From the NCBI GenBank assembly GCA_000697355.1, contig JNEN01001265.1, forward strand, positions 62,001-126,000: a DNA stretch of 64,000 nucleotides, read 5' to 3'. Below are positions 45,166-58,898 of the stretch, in pieces. The notes beneath the pieces were generated by a model. The model did not search any database, had not been told where the DNA came from, and worked only from the letters and a program-made list of their open reading frames with translations. Made by a program: the position numbers and the translations under genes. Source of the stretch: Syncephalastrum monosporum B8922 (lineage: Eukaryota > Mucoromycota > Mucoromycetes > Mucorales > Syncephalastraceae). Each line of letters begins with the position of its first letter. Within the stretch, counting starts at the first letter, position 1.

Positions 45166-48100
45166 GGGGAAAGGGGAAGTGAAAAGGACGTTAACATAGC
45201 GTCACCACATCCAGAAAAAAACAGGACACTTGTTGGAAGAACGGAATTTGAGAGAGTATTGTTTGTCACATCACTGCCGCACTGCGTTATATCACCATTG
45301 TGACATAGAAGCAAAGTTTCTCCAACAAACACAACAGCACCTATAACTGGCTTTCAATATTATAAACACATGAGTGACTAAGGCGTAAAGATGGCAGCAG
45401 AAGAGCATGCCAAGAATGTTTGTACACGTCACCTTCCTTCTTTTAATCGCAAGTATTATCGAATATGTATTTGCTGATTTAAAAACGGCCATATCAAATG
45501 TATATATTTGATCTTCAGCGTTCATTACGCTAAACGTTTTCTCATAATAACTGATGTCATCGTCTGTTCTTCCACGCATCGAGGGATAAAATCATTTCTG
45601 ATAGTAGCACAGTCTCCCTCCATGATGTATACACAAGTGTGATCGATCGATGTGCCCGAGCTGCGCCTTTCGAAAAGGAGTACCATACCAGTTTTGGAAG
45701 GCCATGCCCAGCGGTTCTCCCCTCTCTCCCCCCCCCCCCAAAAAAAAAAAACGGACGGTGTATTGGAACTCCTGTGCTACCACCTCATGCAAGAGCAAGA
45801 AAGGTGCTATGGATTATGAGGACGAGACGCGTGTGGATGAGCTTGTAGACAACCTGATTTCTTTTAAATATTGATACTCAGGTAAGCGCTGTCCCCTGAC
45901 TTCTTTCTCACGACTAAGGATATCTCAAAATATAACACACCAGATTATGAATTAGAAATAACTAGTGCTTAGCAAAGAGGTATTGTTGCTGTTGTCCATC
46001 CTTTTCCGAACGCCGAATATGGAACAAGTGCGCTAGCGTAACAAACGTAGTTTGTTATTTAAGTGCATTACGTATCTATTGATCTGTTGATCAAAAAGAA
46101 CGACGAAGCAGAGTAGAACAGTAAGGATCCGTTTATTTCACCAAACTGAAATTAGATCGCTGTAAAATGAAAGGGGTCATTTGCAGTAGGGTGACCGACT
46201 GTAAAATGTATTAGTTGACTCACTGCGATAACACCAATGTGAAATACAAGGCGATAATGGTTTCAGCAGACAAAGTGTGCTCGATAGCAGTCAATGCTGT
46301 ACGTACTGTGTTGTCCAGTGTAGTACTAGAATTTCTACCCATAGAGTGATGGGATATCGGTCTTTCCTCGTATGATGATCAATCTTTTAAAGTTTATACT
46401 GTACATTGGCCATGAGCTCCAAGTAGCAAAACATCAAATGGACATAAGCAGTATCGATGAGGTGACACATGACTGGGAAATGCAAACCGAAGGATTATTC
46501 ACGCTATCTTCAAAAGTTGTATGCTCTATGACACATATCCCTGAAGTGGAGTGGAAGCGACATAGTCTATCATCACTCTATGGGTAGACGCCACGGAGTA
46601 CTAGATAGGCTACTTCAACTGACTAAAAATGCACTTAACCCATTGAAGGCGGGAGACAAAGATGTGGTCAATTAGAGAATTGTAGAATATTTACTGGGAG
46701 CAGCCTCTGTGCACAGCCTTGTACTGCATCGCACACGGGGACTGCTTTCCGCGCCAAGTGAGACCTTCCGAAATAGTAAAGCTACTCCGTTTCTCCTACT
46801 AATAACATTTATCAAGCGTTAGCGTGATACATTTGCATTTGTGTTTTGACAGTTTTAGGAGACCAGCGATAATGCATGATGCACAAATTTTCCACAAATT
46901 TGTGATTGCATGTAAAGAAAAAAAAGATGGATATAGGAGTGAAAAGAACATAATCTACTGCTGACACATTGTTATCCATTTAGTGCGTGTAACGAAGTCA
47001 TTTCACTCTTGCTTTCTTCAAACGAGTTATTATTCGAGATCCACCTGGGGACATAGATATGTCTTTATAAGTGATTATGACGACGGTAATATGTACACTA
47101 TTTGAATTAAAGCAACAGACTGAAGCGCTCTAGGATAAGATACTATAGATTACTGTATAAACCAAGATAAAGTTTGGATAGCAGATGCCATTCTAGAGTT
47201 CGGCAAATTCAAGCGGAAAAGTGCGCGGAGGGCTCCAAGATTAGCGAGACATTTTTCCACAGGAGGTCACCTGTTGCAAAGACGGTCGGTCGCCTTCCTT
47301 ACGAACGGATGCAGAAAGATCTACGTTTTTCTACTGTGTCGTTCTGAACGGCATTTGATAAAACGCGTAGTTGTAAGATAGAAAATGCTTTATTGACATG
47401 TAGATAATCTCTTACTAGCTCATATTCATATTCTACAGACTGATAAAGAGCTACAAATGCCTCGGTGTCAGTGCACAGCTTGCTCCTTTTCACTTCAATA
47501 TTCATTCTCATCTGCTTTACCATTGCTAAGTGACTTAATCTTAATCCTGTACCATATGTATGTCGCCGATCGTGCCAACTTTTTATTTTTCACGTGTGCC
47601 ATCGCGAAACTCGAACGTGTGCCAAACTATAGCCCAATATTTTGGCAAGGTGGTTTTAGAGATGTCCAAATAACGCTGGAAAAACCGCAAACATACAGTA
47701 GCCACATTGGATGCTCTCATGGTTTGTCTAAGACAGAGTACTGCTGAGCCCTTCAGGGTGAAGCCGGATTCTATGTAGCAATAAAGACCTTTTCCTATTC
47801 TACGACGAGACACTTCAGAACGAAAATTTTTTTATCAAAGCCGTTATCAGCAGCTAAACTATCGTGCGGATGACAGCTAGCTGTGTATACTAGGCTCACA
47901 AAGGTATTTATTTTTAATACTATGTAGGTGCTTTCCTGTTTATTGAGTAACCTAACAGGTATATACGTATCATGTATCTATGCTTTTCGAAGGTACCAAA
48001 TAACTCTATGTACAGCATTTTTTTGTTCGCTTGTGGAAGTGTGTACTGTGCTATATGTGTTGTTTCTTCTAGTTTTGTCAAGTTTTTTGTGCTCAAGGCC

Positions 48101-49349
48101 GATGTGTACTCAGAAAATAGAAAAAGGTACGACAAAACTTTGAACATTTTCTTGTATTGCTACGTTAGTAGAGCCAACCACCGGTTTGTCAGCGTCAAAC
48201 ACAGCCTTTGTGATACAACACAAATCAGAAGAACAACAAATCTAGGGCGACGGCTGTTATATCGGTGGCATTGAGAATCCAAATAAAAACTACGGGGGTT
48301 ATTGTTTATATGCTGTTACTATATTAATAGCATTGAGATCAAACATACGCCAGACTTGGCGCACTTAGCATAGCGATAGACCCCTATAATATAGTCGTCG
48401 CGCATGTTTGTTTCTCTGCTCTTCCAGCCTATTTTTTTCTCCGTAGTGTCATGTGTTTGTGTCCATGGGTACCTACGACCGTGTTTGGGAATTTTTACAT
48501 GTTCTGTCTTTCCCAAATTCTGGAATTTGGCATAGTTCTGCACTATCAGCTAAAAGTAAAGCCCACTAAGTAGCCGTGTTGGCCGAGTAGAGTTACATGA
48601 GCTGCGAAAATTGATACTTCTGCTTTTTGCCTAATTATAATCCTATCCACCTCTGAGAGTTATATCGGTCCTAGTGCAAATAGTAAGGTGATATTTTATT
48701 GTAACACCACGACGTTATGTTTCACTGACATGTTATAGCCTGGGTGATGTTATCTTTTCTCAACAGGACAGAACCGCACACAGATATATTGTTACACATT
48801 GAAGTGAATTCAAGTTTCCAGAAGTAGCAATAAGGAGCATAAGTGTTCAATTCTTGCATATTTAAGGGAAAGAAAAGGAAGTGATATAGTGTATTCATTT
48901 TAGAAGCTAATTGTGCGGCGATGGAAGTAATTGTGAGCCGATAGTGCGGTCCCATCTATGTGCAAGGGTGGAAGAAAAAAAAAGTAAAGTGTTTAAAGAA
49001 AGTGCAGGGAAGGGGGGAGGTGGGGGCATGTATAATTGTGTGAATAATTGTGTGGAAGGGAGATGATAGAAAGCATTTAACGTGTAAAAGAAAAAGTACG
49101 TACATAATACAAAACAGAAAAAAAAAGGGAAGGGTAAACTTGCGTAAAGATGTAAAGAACGATGAGGAACAAAAAAAAAAAACCTTTTGCTTTGCTTGCA
49201 TTTTGGTGGATGGGTTGTGTCTGGTGGCGTGTGACGTGAGATGTACATCATGACTGTATAAGATAGCTTAATAATTGTGATTCGACATTGTGAATCCCTG
49301 GAGTCGGAGGGATACTGTATAGTGAGAGGTTGAGGGAGTGATGGCGCCT

Positions 49350-51468
49350 TTATAACTGGTGTGTATCTGGGGGAAAGACGGTTCGAGCGTGATGGCGGTG
49401 TTGTTGAGGGGAATCAAAGGCAAAGTCGCTGCAAGGCAGCATTTTGGAGATACCGGGCAAGGAGGCTGAAGACAGCGAAGATGAAGATGACACGGTAGAC
49501 GCGATAGAAGACGCAGATGCAGGCGAAGATGGTGCAGATACTGACTGACGAGCTGCAGCTAAAGTAGTCGGGTTATAGCTGCCGCGTGATACATGTTGTT
49601 GTTGTTGCTGCTGCATCTTCCCCTGTCTAGCAACCGACCGTGAGTAGCGCAGACCACAAGCATTGCAGAGCCTATGGAAACAAAGGAAGTTTCATGGTGA
49701 GCTATTTTTTGAAATTTTTTTCTCCTTTGGTAAATTGAAGACGTTGTCCTTACGTCTTGTGACCCGAAGGGCCGCGCCGCCACTCTGGACTCGATCCTGT
49801 TCCACAACTTTCACAATATTTGTGCATCATAGCTGGAGCAGGCAGCGGGGGCGCTGGTGCTGTTGGCGTTGTTGGTCCGTGAGGATGTGAAGGATGCGGA
49901 GAATGTCGTGGAACGGGTGCGTACTCACTTTGGGCGGCAAAAGACGAATGTCGACGCCTGGTATCAGCTGGCTGGGCAGCATGACTTCCTGTTGCGGTCT
50001 GCAACGCTGTGGGCGTCGATGCGGACCGGCGCGAGGACAAGTAAGCTGGGGGTGTCGTAGGATCGGTATGATTGCGACGTGCGTAAGGAATGAAGCCGCC
50101 TTCAGTTGGCTCACTGTTGTCTATTGCAGGACGAGACTTTTTGGCGAGAGGCTCGGTATCAAAATAGGACGAACGACGGTCCGTGGTAGTAGGTGATTTG
50201 CGCGAATGGGTACGCCACGAAGGCGACACAGGCCTGGTGAACATTCTAAATACAATGTCTACCGGTTACATTCCTTTCTGTATTACGCAGGAGTAGCTTT
50301 ACTGACTTTGAGTCGCTTTGCATGTGCAGCAGGGACAGCGAGTGTTTCTGCTGTGGTTGCATAGTGCACTCTGCGCGGGCATGAATAAAGGAGAATGTGA
50401 TGCTGCCATAAGACAAGACAAGGCGCTCCCCAGACGGAGAGGATGAGGCTGATGAGGCAAGGGTGGTTGTAGTTTGACGTGTACAATGACAGCAATTAGG
50501 TTCTTCAGAGGGTGTCATCAGAGGGTCCTCAAAGGATACATCGTGATGATAGCGTTCGGGCCACGAAAGAAGCACCGACTTCGTGCGACTGTCAGTGATG
50601 TGAAGGATCCGACGGGGACCGGTCCGCGGAGAGGAATTGCTAAATGCATCGAGACCATGCAAGGCTGCTCGTGCAATGGCGGCATGCTGGAGGACACGAG
50701 CACACAAATGAAAACATGCACGCAAGAGAATGAGGGCGAAGGAAGATAAGAAGAGAAAGACATTCATAGTTAGTACCGGTGTTGGGGGCTGCTTAAGAAC
50801 AGAGAAATGTCCATGTACCTCGTCGTTAAAAGCGTCTTCGCCGCATGCACTGCTTGACCCTGAATTACACACGGAGATATCAGCAAACATGCGGGATAGG
50901 CAAGAAAGTAGGCTGATAATGTGATATATACCTGCTTCATGGAAGAAGGCGAGTAAAAGATCGTCCGTGACGACGTACATGGCGATATCGACGATCAGCC
51001 ACGGTTCCTGAAGAAAAAAAATCAATCAATCAATTAGATCAGATGGAAATCACTAAGTGACTATTAACCTGCCTGATGATGATGCTGAGGGGTTAAGTCC
51101 CAGTATTCGGTCAAGTTCCGCAGGCGACACCTATTGCAACCCAGACATGTTAAAGTTTATGATAGGAAAGCTTAAAATGCGGGCCGCCGTGTGAATACGA
51201 AAGGACTAGAAGAACACGCCCAACAAAACACAGGCGAGCCCTGCCACACGGACCACTACCTGGTAATTGATCCACCCAGGCCTTTTGCTTGAGCAAAATG
51301 ATAGAAATCATTCCGAGCCAACGTCACTTCCGCAGGATGGAGAATGTCAAGAATCGATCGTCCCACGATCGCGTTGCTCATGTCGCGCGGGACAGCTGGC
51401 GACACGTAGGCGAACTCAAGACGGTCGACCGTCAGTAACGACCAAAAGCAATTTGGGCGTCGCGTCAT
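49350..51468 (-). CDS. wc-2: white collar 2-like PAS-GATA transcription factor
   Basis: DNA-binding partner of the blue-light receptor WC-1 in fungi. Minus strand, about seven exons. The N-terminus MTRRPNCFWSLLTVDRLEFA leads into a PAS fold: YVSPAVPRDMSNAIVGRSIL, LHPAEVTLARNDFYHF, GGSITRCRLRNLTEYWDLTP, EPWLIVDIAMYVVTDDLLLA. A long Ser/Pro/Thr-rich linker (PVSPSWRTHSRKSPTTT, TPTALQTATG) follows, then a C-terminal GATA finger CESCGTGSSPEWRRGPSGHK ... LCNACGLRYSRS, with C-x2-C-x18-C-x2-C spacing as in WC-2 rather than AreA. A Gln tract and Ser-rich tail close the protein. Mucoralean fungi carry several wc-2-like paralogues, so the exact copy is open. The PAS exons require one probable GC-AG intron at 51008-51072. 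Confidence 0.82.
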
Positions 51469-54400
51469 GGTTGATCGATCAAAGACAATGAAAGATACGA
51501 AACGAAGGAAATGGAGAGAAAGAGAAGAGAGAAAAAGTAGAGAGAGAAGGTTGGGTCGAAGGAAAAGAGAAGCGAGAGGAAAGAGCGAAAGACGGTGTCA
51601 AAGGAGATGATCCTTGGTGTTGGAATGATCGGTTTGATGCGAAGACGATGTTCAATAAATATAAGATTCGAGACAAGAAGGTGAAAGAGAGGGATCAAAA
51701 AAAAGAAAAATAAGAAAAAGAAGATGAGGTCTCAGAACGGGGCTACTTAGAAACAGACACCTCACTGAGAGGGAAACCGAGTGAGAGAAAAACAAAAAAA
51801 AAAAAAAAAAGAAAGAGAGGAGAGCGAAAGAAAGAGAGGAAGAGAGACCAAACATCAAGTTGACAGTGTAACCGGAAGCCATATGAAGTTCTCACTTTCC
51901 CGATCATCTGCAGCAAAACGAAGCAAAAAGAAAAGCTCTGCTTTAACTCGTCTCCTTCGGTCGCGTTGCCTTTCATGGATGGATCGGGCAGGCACTCCCG
52001 CTTCTTGATGCTTTCCTTTTCGACTCTCTTCATGGTCTAGGGCTATTTACAAATATAACTCAATGGTTCGCGCGCACACCTCCTCCCTTTGTAAGGCGTT
52101 CGTGGATAAATAATAGCTCCTCAGCAAGGGTACCCCGGGTACACAAACCCTCTTTATCACCTAGACGCATTTCGTCCAGACGAGAGATTTTATCTTCAGG
52201 GAGGTGGAGAAAGGCGCGCGCGCACCCAACCAATGCATGATGGTGCGTACGTGCGTGTCTTGGGGGGTGCGTGTGCGAGGTGAGGGACTACGTGCAACGT
52301 TGCGCGAGACCCCCACTTTAAGCTCACTCATATGGCCCCTACGCCTCTTGTCAAATAGGACCCCACTGTTTATCTTTGCACACCCACACACGCTGGACGT
52401 CCTCTTCAGTCTTTTTTTTTTTTCTATCCATCTTTTCTCCTTGTTTCTGAACCCGTTCATTTCTCAATTTGGTCTTTTGCCGTTTTCTGTCTTGAGTTGT
52501 GTCTCATCTCTCTTTTGTACCTTTTACTCCCCACCAAGTTTGAAACCTCCCACCCCCAACTTTTTGTCTGCTTTTGACTCTGTATTGCTTTGGGAGACAC
52601 AATCTCTGCGCGGGGAATCCCGAGTCCCGCGCGTGTCCCCCATCGATCGTCCGACTGTGCTACCTGTGGCCGGCAGCTAGAAAATTCGCCACGGTTGCCG
52701 AGTTGTGTGTGCATTTTTATGGTATACATTTGCAAGAAAAGAGAGTGAACAAGAGTCTCTCTGTGCGGGTGTCGACTTTTACATCCCTTTTCCAGGGGCA
52801 CTCACTCGCACACACCCATCCGCACACACACGCTTGTCCACACTTGCACCTTTCTACACCTCTACCGTAATCAGGGATGGGGGTTGGAGACTGAAATATC
52901 GTAGTATTGGGACATTCGAAACGATCTCTCGTTTCACTATCTCCTCTGCAGAAGAAAAAAAATGTCAGCCGCACCAGAACCTTTTGCTTTCATCCCCGCT
53001 CGTTGCGCTTTGTCTCTTCTGTCCTAACCATGTTGTGTTCTGACTTCCCATTTCGGTACTTTCGGTTACTTTGATCGCTTTGTTTTTGTGCGACAGTAAT
53101 CGCACTGGACACAAACAACGCATCGAAGGCAAGAGATACCCCCCGCCTTTCTCTTTTTTTAGACTGCATCTATCAGCGACCAGGTCTGGTAATCGTTCTC
53201 AGCAAAATGAGCCTGTGCTCCTCAAACGGGGTTAAAGAAAATAAGGCATCGCTTGCATTGCCCCTACACACCCTTGTATGGAAGTCTCCGGGGCTTTGGA
53301 TGTTTGTGCACGAGTTTGACGAAGCGTGGCTACAAAAGATCATGGCATGGAAAGAATGAAGACAATACGACCACCTGAATACGGGTCTACAAACGTGCGC
53401 GTTATTACTCGTCTTTCTCTCCCTTTTCTAAATAATTCTCTTACGTACCCTAAACTGATCCTTTTCCCAGCCCTTTTATGCAGGTTAATCATTTCCGCTA
53501 CGAACATTCATGGTCAGAAATCTACAGACTCCTTCCATGTCCCTTTCATTTTGGATTAGTTTGTTGAAGCGATAATCAATGCAAGGGGCCCGGGATCTCT
53601 CAGCGTTTAGTGAGGGAAAGATCACCGCTTTTGATGTTCTCAAAATATACAAATAAAAATACGGATGTTCCTCGGGCTTGCACTTTAAATGCGCTCTTTG
53701 ACGTCAAATGGATACATTACCCGGTAGTGCCAATTTTTTTTCTTTTTTTTTTTTTGCATTTGAAGACGTGGCTCGGCTAAGCCCAAAATTCTATTTCCTC
53801 TTCCCTGATCACTAACCCTTTGACTCTGATCCCACTCACATCGCAATCGTATCCAATGCAGGAGGAAGCCCAGATATAGCATTGGTTTTTCGGTGTCCTT
53901 TGCGCATGTGTGCCCTGAGTGATAAAGCAGCTGGCCATTCCGTCGGTGTCAGAATCTCTGCTCTTTTTCCTCCCAGTAATACGGTAAAAATTTTTACCTA
54001 TTCGGGTATGGGCTTGTCTGCACTTTAGTGAAAAAAAAGGTCGAGAGATAGACATATGCGTGAGTGCGGATAATGCTGCAGATCTTCCTGTTTGATGACA
54101 CCCAGTAGCAAAAATGGGGCATCAATTCGTACAGGTCATGTTCAATGACGTCGTCATTAATGACTAGAATAGGAAAATCAAGTTCGTGGGTAATGTGGAG
54201 TTGGCTCGATATAACACATACAAACTCTCTCTGACACAGTGTACCTATCGCTTGCTTTTACTTGTGACCTCCGCGCTTCTCCTTTTCTATGCATGGAATA
54301 ATGGTACCTTGATTTGCCGGGAAATATGCGCGATGCGCTACTTTTCTATAAAACAATATGATTGGGCCCTAACATGACAACTGTAGCATTTTACTTTTGC

Positions 54401-55908
54401 TCGGTTTTGATGTGAGGAGGCGCACATCGACGTGTAAGTACATGGCGTTCATCATGAAGAGGATAAATTTTGACATTCGGAATGTATTCCGAAGTTGTAG
54501 CGGCCGTTGTTGAAAGTTAACCTTTTACACAGAGTCTATTTCTTTTTTCGTGTTTTTGCCATTTTGTGGTGATGATAAGCAAAAGGTTTTGGCGCGATTG
54601 TGGCACGAGACACACACAGAGAGTTCATTACACCAAAGATTTATCTACTTTACCATCTATATTACGTGGAGGGTTCGAAAATATCAAGTTCAATGCGGAC
54701 TGTTTGTTATTTATGCTTCGAAGGAACTGAATCTGAGTAGAATTTAAACGAATAATAACCAATCATGGCGAGGGCTCGATATGATAGCAGAAACTTCTAT
54801 CCTATAGATTCCTTTGCAGGATACTGTCTACCGCACTGTCCACTGCCTTGGGTAGCTCTTACACAACATTACTGGCAAGGATTGTATTACCTCCAGCAAA
54901 TGAATATGCCCCGGCCTCAAAACTTTTGTCTCGTCTTGCAAACATAGGCCGACGTGGTCCGCTTGTAATCAGGAGTCCCGCACTCAGAAAAGCCTTTTAC
55001 CAAAATCTAAGCCCAATATGGTATACCATGTAACCTGAGTATCAAATGAAACGCCTTCCATGAATCAACGGAACGGAATTCCCGCTTGCTTGCTGCCGTC
55101 GTGCGTGTGGGTAAGTCTACCATGCGCTTGTGGGTTTAACCAGTAGCGCATCATTTTCCTCACGCCCAAAATTCGTTCGACAGCAATGACGTAGAGAGAA
55201 CTCGTGGATTTCTACGTTTCATCATGCCAATGATAATCCTGATAAGCAAAATACGGCGATAAATCTGCAGGTACACATGTTTATATGCGATTAGACAAAA
55301 CATGACTTTCCATTTCAGCGCAATGTCCTTTTGGCACAGTGTGATAATTTCGAGTTTGGGTAATCTACCTGTACTTCTAGAAAGAAAGCACTCAGTTATT
55401 ACATGAATGCTAAGCTCGACAAACTTAGATGTTATCTATTATACAAAGTATCTACCACTGCAAGAAGTCTCGTGCCTCTGCTATTTAAACGTTGTTATAT
55501 CGTGTGCTTTCGTTATTTAAGTGCGAGCCTATACTTTATGTAGAGATTCTAATACCATACGGACAGTATGTATACTGTACTTGACATTTCGCGCGATGGC
55601 GCCGTACACCCCTGAAGGTTAATACACATGTCTCAGATCTATTAGGCTTTTGTGTACGACAGACAGCACAATCCTATCAGATGGCTCTCTCTCCTTTCTT
55701 CTTCTGGGTCCTTATTTTTTGGGCGCAGCGTGGGAGAACGTGGATGTCTCCTTGAAGAATTTTTTGCTACTATTTGGGGCAGCCCCGACACTAGACCACC
55801 TGCATGAAATTGGGCCACGATTTTCAACCCTGAACGCTTAACTTTCTATTTCTTTCATGTGGTCTCTAGGCATACAATTGCATTGATCATGCGCAGGTCA
55901 TATATCTA
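51469..55908. other. 4.4-kb gene-poor stretch upstream of the wc-2-like gene
   Basis: No gene supported. Near 51500-51560 and 51790-51850 lie purine-rich runs (GAGAAAGAGAAG type), the reverse complement of a pyrimidine-rich leader of the minus-strand wc-2-like gene; a short ATG frame at 51840-52033 on that strand may be an upstream ORF. 52380-52870 is pyrimidine-rich on the plus strand with CACACA runs and long frames that are low-complexity. The rest to 55.9 kb is AT-rich with the 13-mer GTTATTTAAGTGC at 55512. Confidence 0.4.
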
Positions 55909-57062
55909 TTAGTGCTTTTCGTTCCAAGCGACACAGTCATCAAAAGTTACACCGTCTCCTCCAAAGATATCCAGGGCACTAAGTAGAGTCCATTAGATTT
56001 TCATTTCAATAGAAAAAATCAACGTACCTTCCAAAAGTCAAATCCACCTTGCCATTGGAAAGCTTATCAACGAGTGCGAGATCATCGATACCTAGAAAAT
56101 AAGGAAATGGTTCCGTCAATGTTACTTACCAGCTTGATAGATTAAGAAAGTGGATAGAACTTACTGCGACCACCACCTGCATAAGTCGTAGGGATGGTAA
56201 CCCATTCACCTAAGCCTTTTTGAGAGTTTCAGTCCCTAGAACTACATGAAACGATGTGACCGGAAAACTCACGTTGAACAAGATCCTGGTCAATCCCCTT
56301 GCAAAGACCTTCGACATCGGCGGCATGGATGAGGAATTCACTAATACAGAAAGTGACAATCTCAATTAACGTTTCGCGGCTCCTTCTCCCTTCGTGTCGG
56401 GCTCAATCCCATTCTCCTTCCTCTTTCTGTTCTCTCCTTTTACCTGCAGTGATCGGCAAGCATATCCAGTGTTTCTAAATAGCACCTTAGCAAAAAGAAA
56501 CGTACTTTATTCTTATCCTACCTTTGTTGACTTCCATATCCGTCATGGTTTGCCATTTGTTCATGGCCACGACCCACTTGTCCCCTCGCCGCCGGCAGCT
56601 CACATCGACAACCAGCTTGTCTTTACCAACCTTGGCGCATAAGTCGCGTAATCGTTCGATGGAGAATCGTGCATCAGGGAAGAGGTAGCTGGTGACGATC
56701 ACTTTGGATGCGCCATGGTCCAGCCACTGTTGAGCATTCTCGGCGGTGATGCCGCCACCGACTTGCAATCCATTCGGCCAAGCCTGGAGTGCTTCTTTTG
56801 CTGCATCGTCGTTGTTGGGCCCAAGTTTGATGACATGGCAACGCGTGACATTGTGCTTCTTATACAGGTCAGCGTAGTGGGCGGGCTTCTCGCTGTGTAT
56901 GATGAATGAGCAACGTTCAATTTACAGCTACACTACGCACAAGACGCACCTTGACACAAAGTTTGTCTGAAGGTCCTCAGGAGCACGATCGCTGAGGGAT
57001 CCGCCGACGATCTGCTTGACTTGTCCGTGATGCAGATCGATGCAACCGTTGAAGCGTGTCAT
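55909..57062 (-). CDS. HIS6: HIS6, ProFAR isomerase of histidine synthesis
   Basis: Converts ProFAR to PRFAR (fourth step of histidine biosynthesis); single (beta-alpha)8 barrel. About six exons on the minus strand, roughly 260 residues. Reads [38 protein letters not shown], then [93 protein letters not shown] and [13 protein letters not shown]. The two catalytic Asp residues are the D of CIDLH and the D of VVDVSCR. The N-terminal MTxFxGCIDxHxGxVKQIVGGxL is the eukaryote-type start. Short exons are joined by introns of about 55-75 nt. Confidence 0.92.
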
Positions 57063-58898
57063 TTTGGGGAAAGAGGCGACCGTTTCAGATACCGACCCCT
57101 CTGCCAAAATCTATCAAAATCTCAGTTGCGATGGCACCAGCGTGATCGTACTTACCTCTTAATACTCACAACAGAAGCATTAGTACCCAGCCACCATTTG
57201 CAATACTATACAGCGCATTCAGATATCTTGTCAAAGCACAGTTTACGGTGTTTATAACGAGTGTCGTCGTACTACGTCTGACAGCGCAAACCCTTACCAA
57301 GCAAGAATATCTTCTCACTTCTATGCCAGCTTAGCACAGGAGCTACCCATGAGCAGCTACGAGGGCAAAGTACTGCCAAGGTATGTGAACCTCCTGATGA
57401 GCACCAAGATAAAGCTCGAAATCGAGGAAAAGAAAACGGAAGAACCAAGCAGCGTGCAATTGAATGGAAAAGAGAATAAACCGTATGTGTATTGATGATA
57501 ATACAACTCCAAATTGCCTTTGTACAGATTTCTGCTTCGAGGAGCCATTTCCCACTGATTTTCAGAGCTAAGCAATTACAACTTCAAAGTAAAGGTTGTT
57601 GAAGATCGCATAGGTTTGGTACCGATGTGCCTACCAACACATTCAGAATGTACGGTCAAAAACTTAGGACGACTGTACTGTTCAGTTGTTTTGCTTACCG
57701 ACCACGGGACACTGTCACCATACAATAGAGACATTCACCATTTGCTTACGAGGAAGCACCAAGTTGTGATCGGGACCCGTTTATCACCACCCATGGTGAA
57801 TGCGGCTAAACCACTTCGAGAGTTGATTAGGCTGAGAGTATCGCGTATTTAATAAAAGAAGAGGGTATCTGATTGAAAACTTCAATATCTTCAGCGGGAT
57901 TAGTATCAATAAGGTTAGAATTATAAGGGACATAGCCCTCACTAGGACACCAGATGTGAGCAAGGTTGTCACTTTTTATCCTAAAGTGATCAAGAAATGT
58001 TAGATATCCACGTCATGCTAGAGATTAGAAGAAAGTACAAAACAGAAGCTAGAAATGCGTAAATCTTGCGACTACTCATGCTCATGCTGCATAAATTAGT
58101 CTATGCTTGTGTCGGCGTAGATACGAATATGAGAATGGTCTGAGACTATATATGAAGATACTGTACATCTCAGCCCGTAAAAGGCCTTTGGCTTTGAAGG
58201 GAAAGCACCAATCGATTTGGAGCAAGTGCTCTGTGGCTGCCACTTTGACCTAATTCATCAAACGGCGGAACAGTCGACGTGAAAATGTGCTACATGGACA
58301 TTTCTTTGTCACACATACATTTATTTTATGCTGGCAGCCGTACGTGTTCGCACGCTTGGAACTTTAACAACATATTCGCATTGACGCCCATGCCCGCTTC
58401 TTGATAGCGGCAAGCATATAAGCACATCCGCAGTGTAACAAACTTCGGCTGCCTTCTTATTTGTCACACAACAGTATGCATTATCTGTTGATCGATATAG
58501 AACTTGATATTTTAGAGTGTTCTCCGTGGTCTTGAGATGTCAACAAGGAATAAGCCTAGAGGCAAAGCTGTGGCCGGAGTTTCATATCTCACGGAATGGT
58601 CCAAATATGGCGCTTTTCGCGTCGCTGTACTGCACTTCCCGGCACAGCCACTGTACATATTTGTTCTCGTGCAGATAAGTGAACGTCGATTCAAAGCATA
58701 TAACAGCACACAGTATACCTGCTCTCGTGGAAATGGAAGGCGGAACACTCGACTTAATTCCATCGGTAATATATCTTAAAGGGAATATATTAGAAAGACA
58801 GTTGCTCACGGTCAGCAGGTGACAGGATATAAAAGAGGCGCTATAGATGCTATTAGTTTTTTTTTATCAACAAGCACTTCCCCTAGCTAGTCCTTATT
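57063..58898. other. 1.8-kb intergenic between HIS6 and the MDR gene
   Basis: Divergent spacing between a minus-strand and a plus-strand gene, so both promoters lie here. A TGACTC-like amino-acid control site was not confirmed by eye. The plus-strand frame 57616-57852 has no recognisable features. Confidence 0.4.

Larger units (their letters stand above)
43265..49349. other. 6-kb gene-poor AT-rich stretch
   Basis: No protein-coding gene supported. Frames are all under about 100 codons and match nothing. Visible structure: a 13-bp tandem repeat at 44674-44712, a T11A10 tract at 45145-45165, a C12A12 junction at 45728-45751, the 13-mer GTTATTTAAGTGC at 44811 and 46054, and an inverted repeat AACAAACGTAGTTTGTT at 46040-46056. 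It resembles a decayed repeat-rich region or a large regulatory region for the neighbouring wc-2-like gene (downstream side) rather than a gene-bearing one. Confidence 0.45.

Noticed and set aside
48566..48620. A-box-like GTGTTGGCCGAGTAGAG as start of a Ser/Leu tRNA
   Set aside because: No B box or acceptor pairing follows within 100 bp; not a tRNA gene.
43265..49349. Retrotransposon or DNA transposon remnant
   Set aside because: No reverse transcriptase, integrase or transposase motif and no long terminal repeats could be found by eye; only short repeats.
52204..52680. Plus-strand frame of 158 codons
   Set aside because: Phe/Ser/Leu-rich from a pyrimidine run, with no domain or splice context; judged leader or non-coding DNA.
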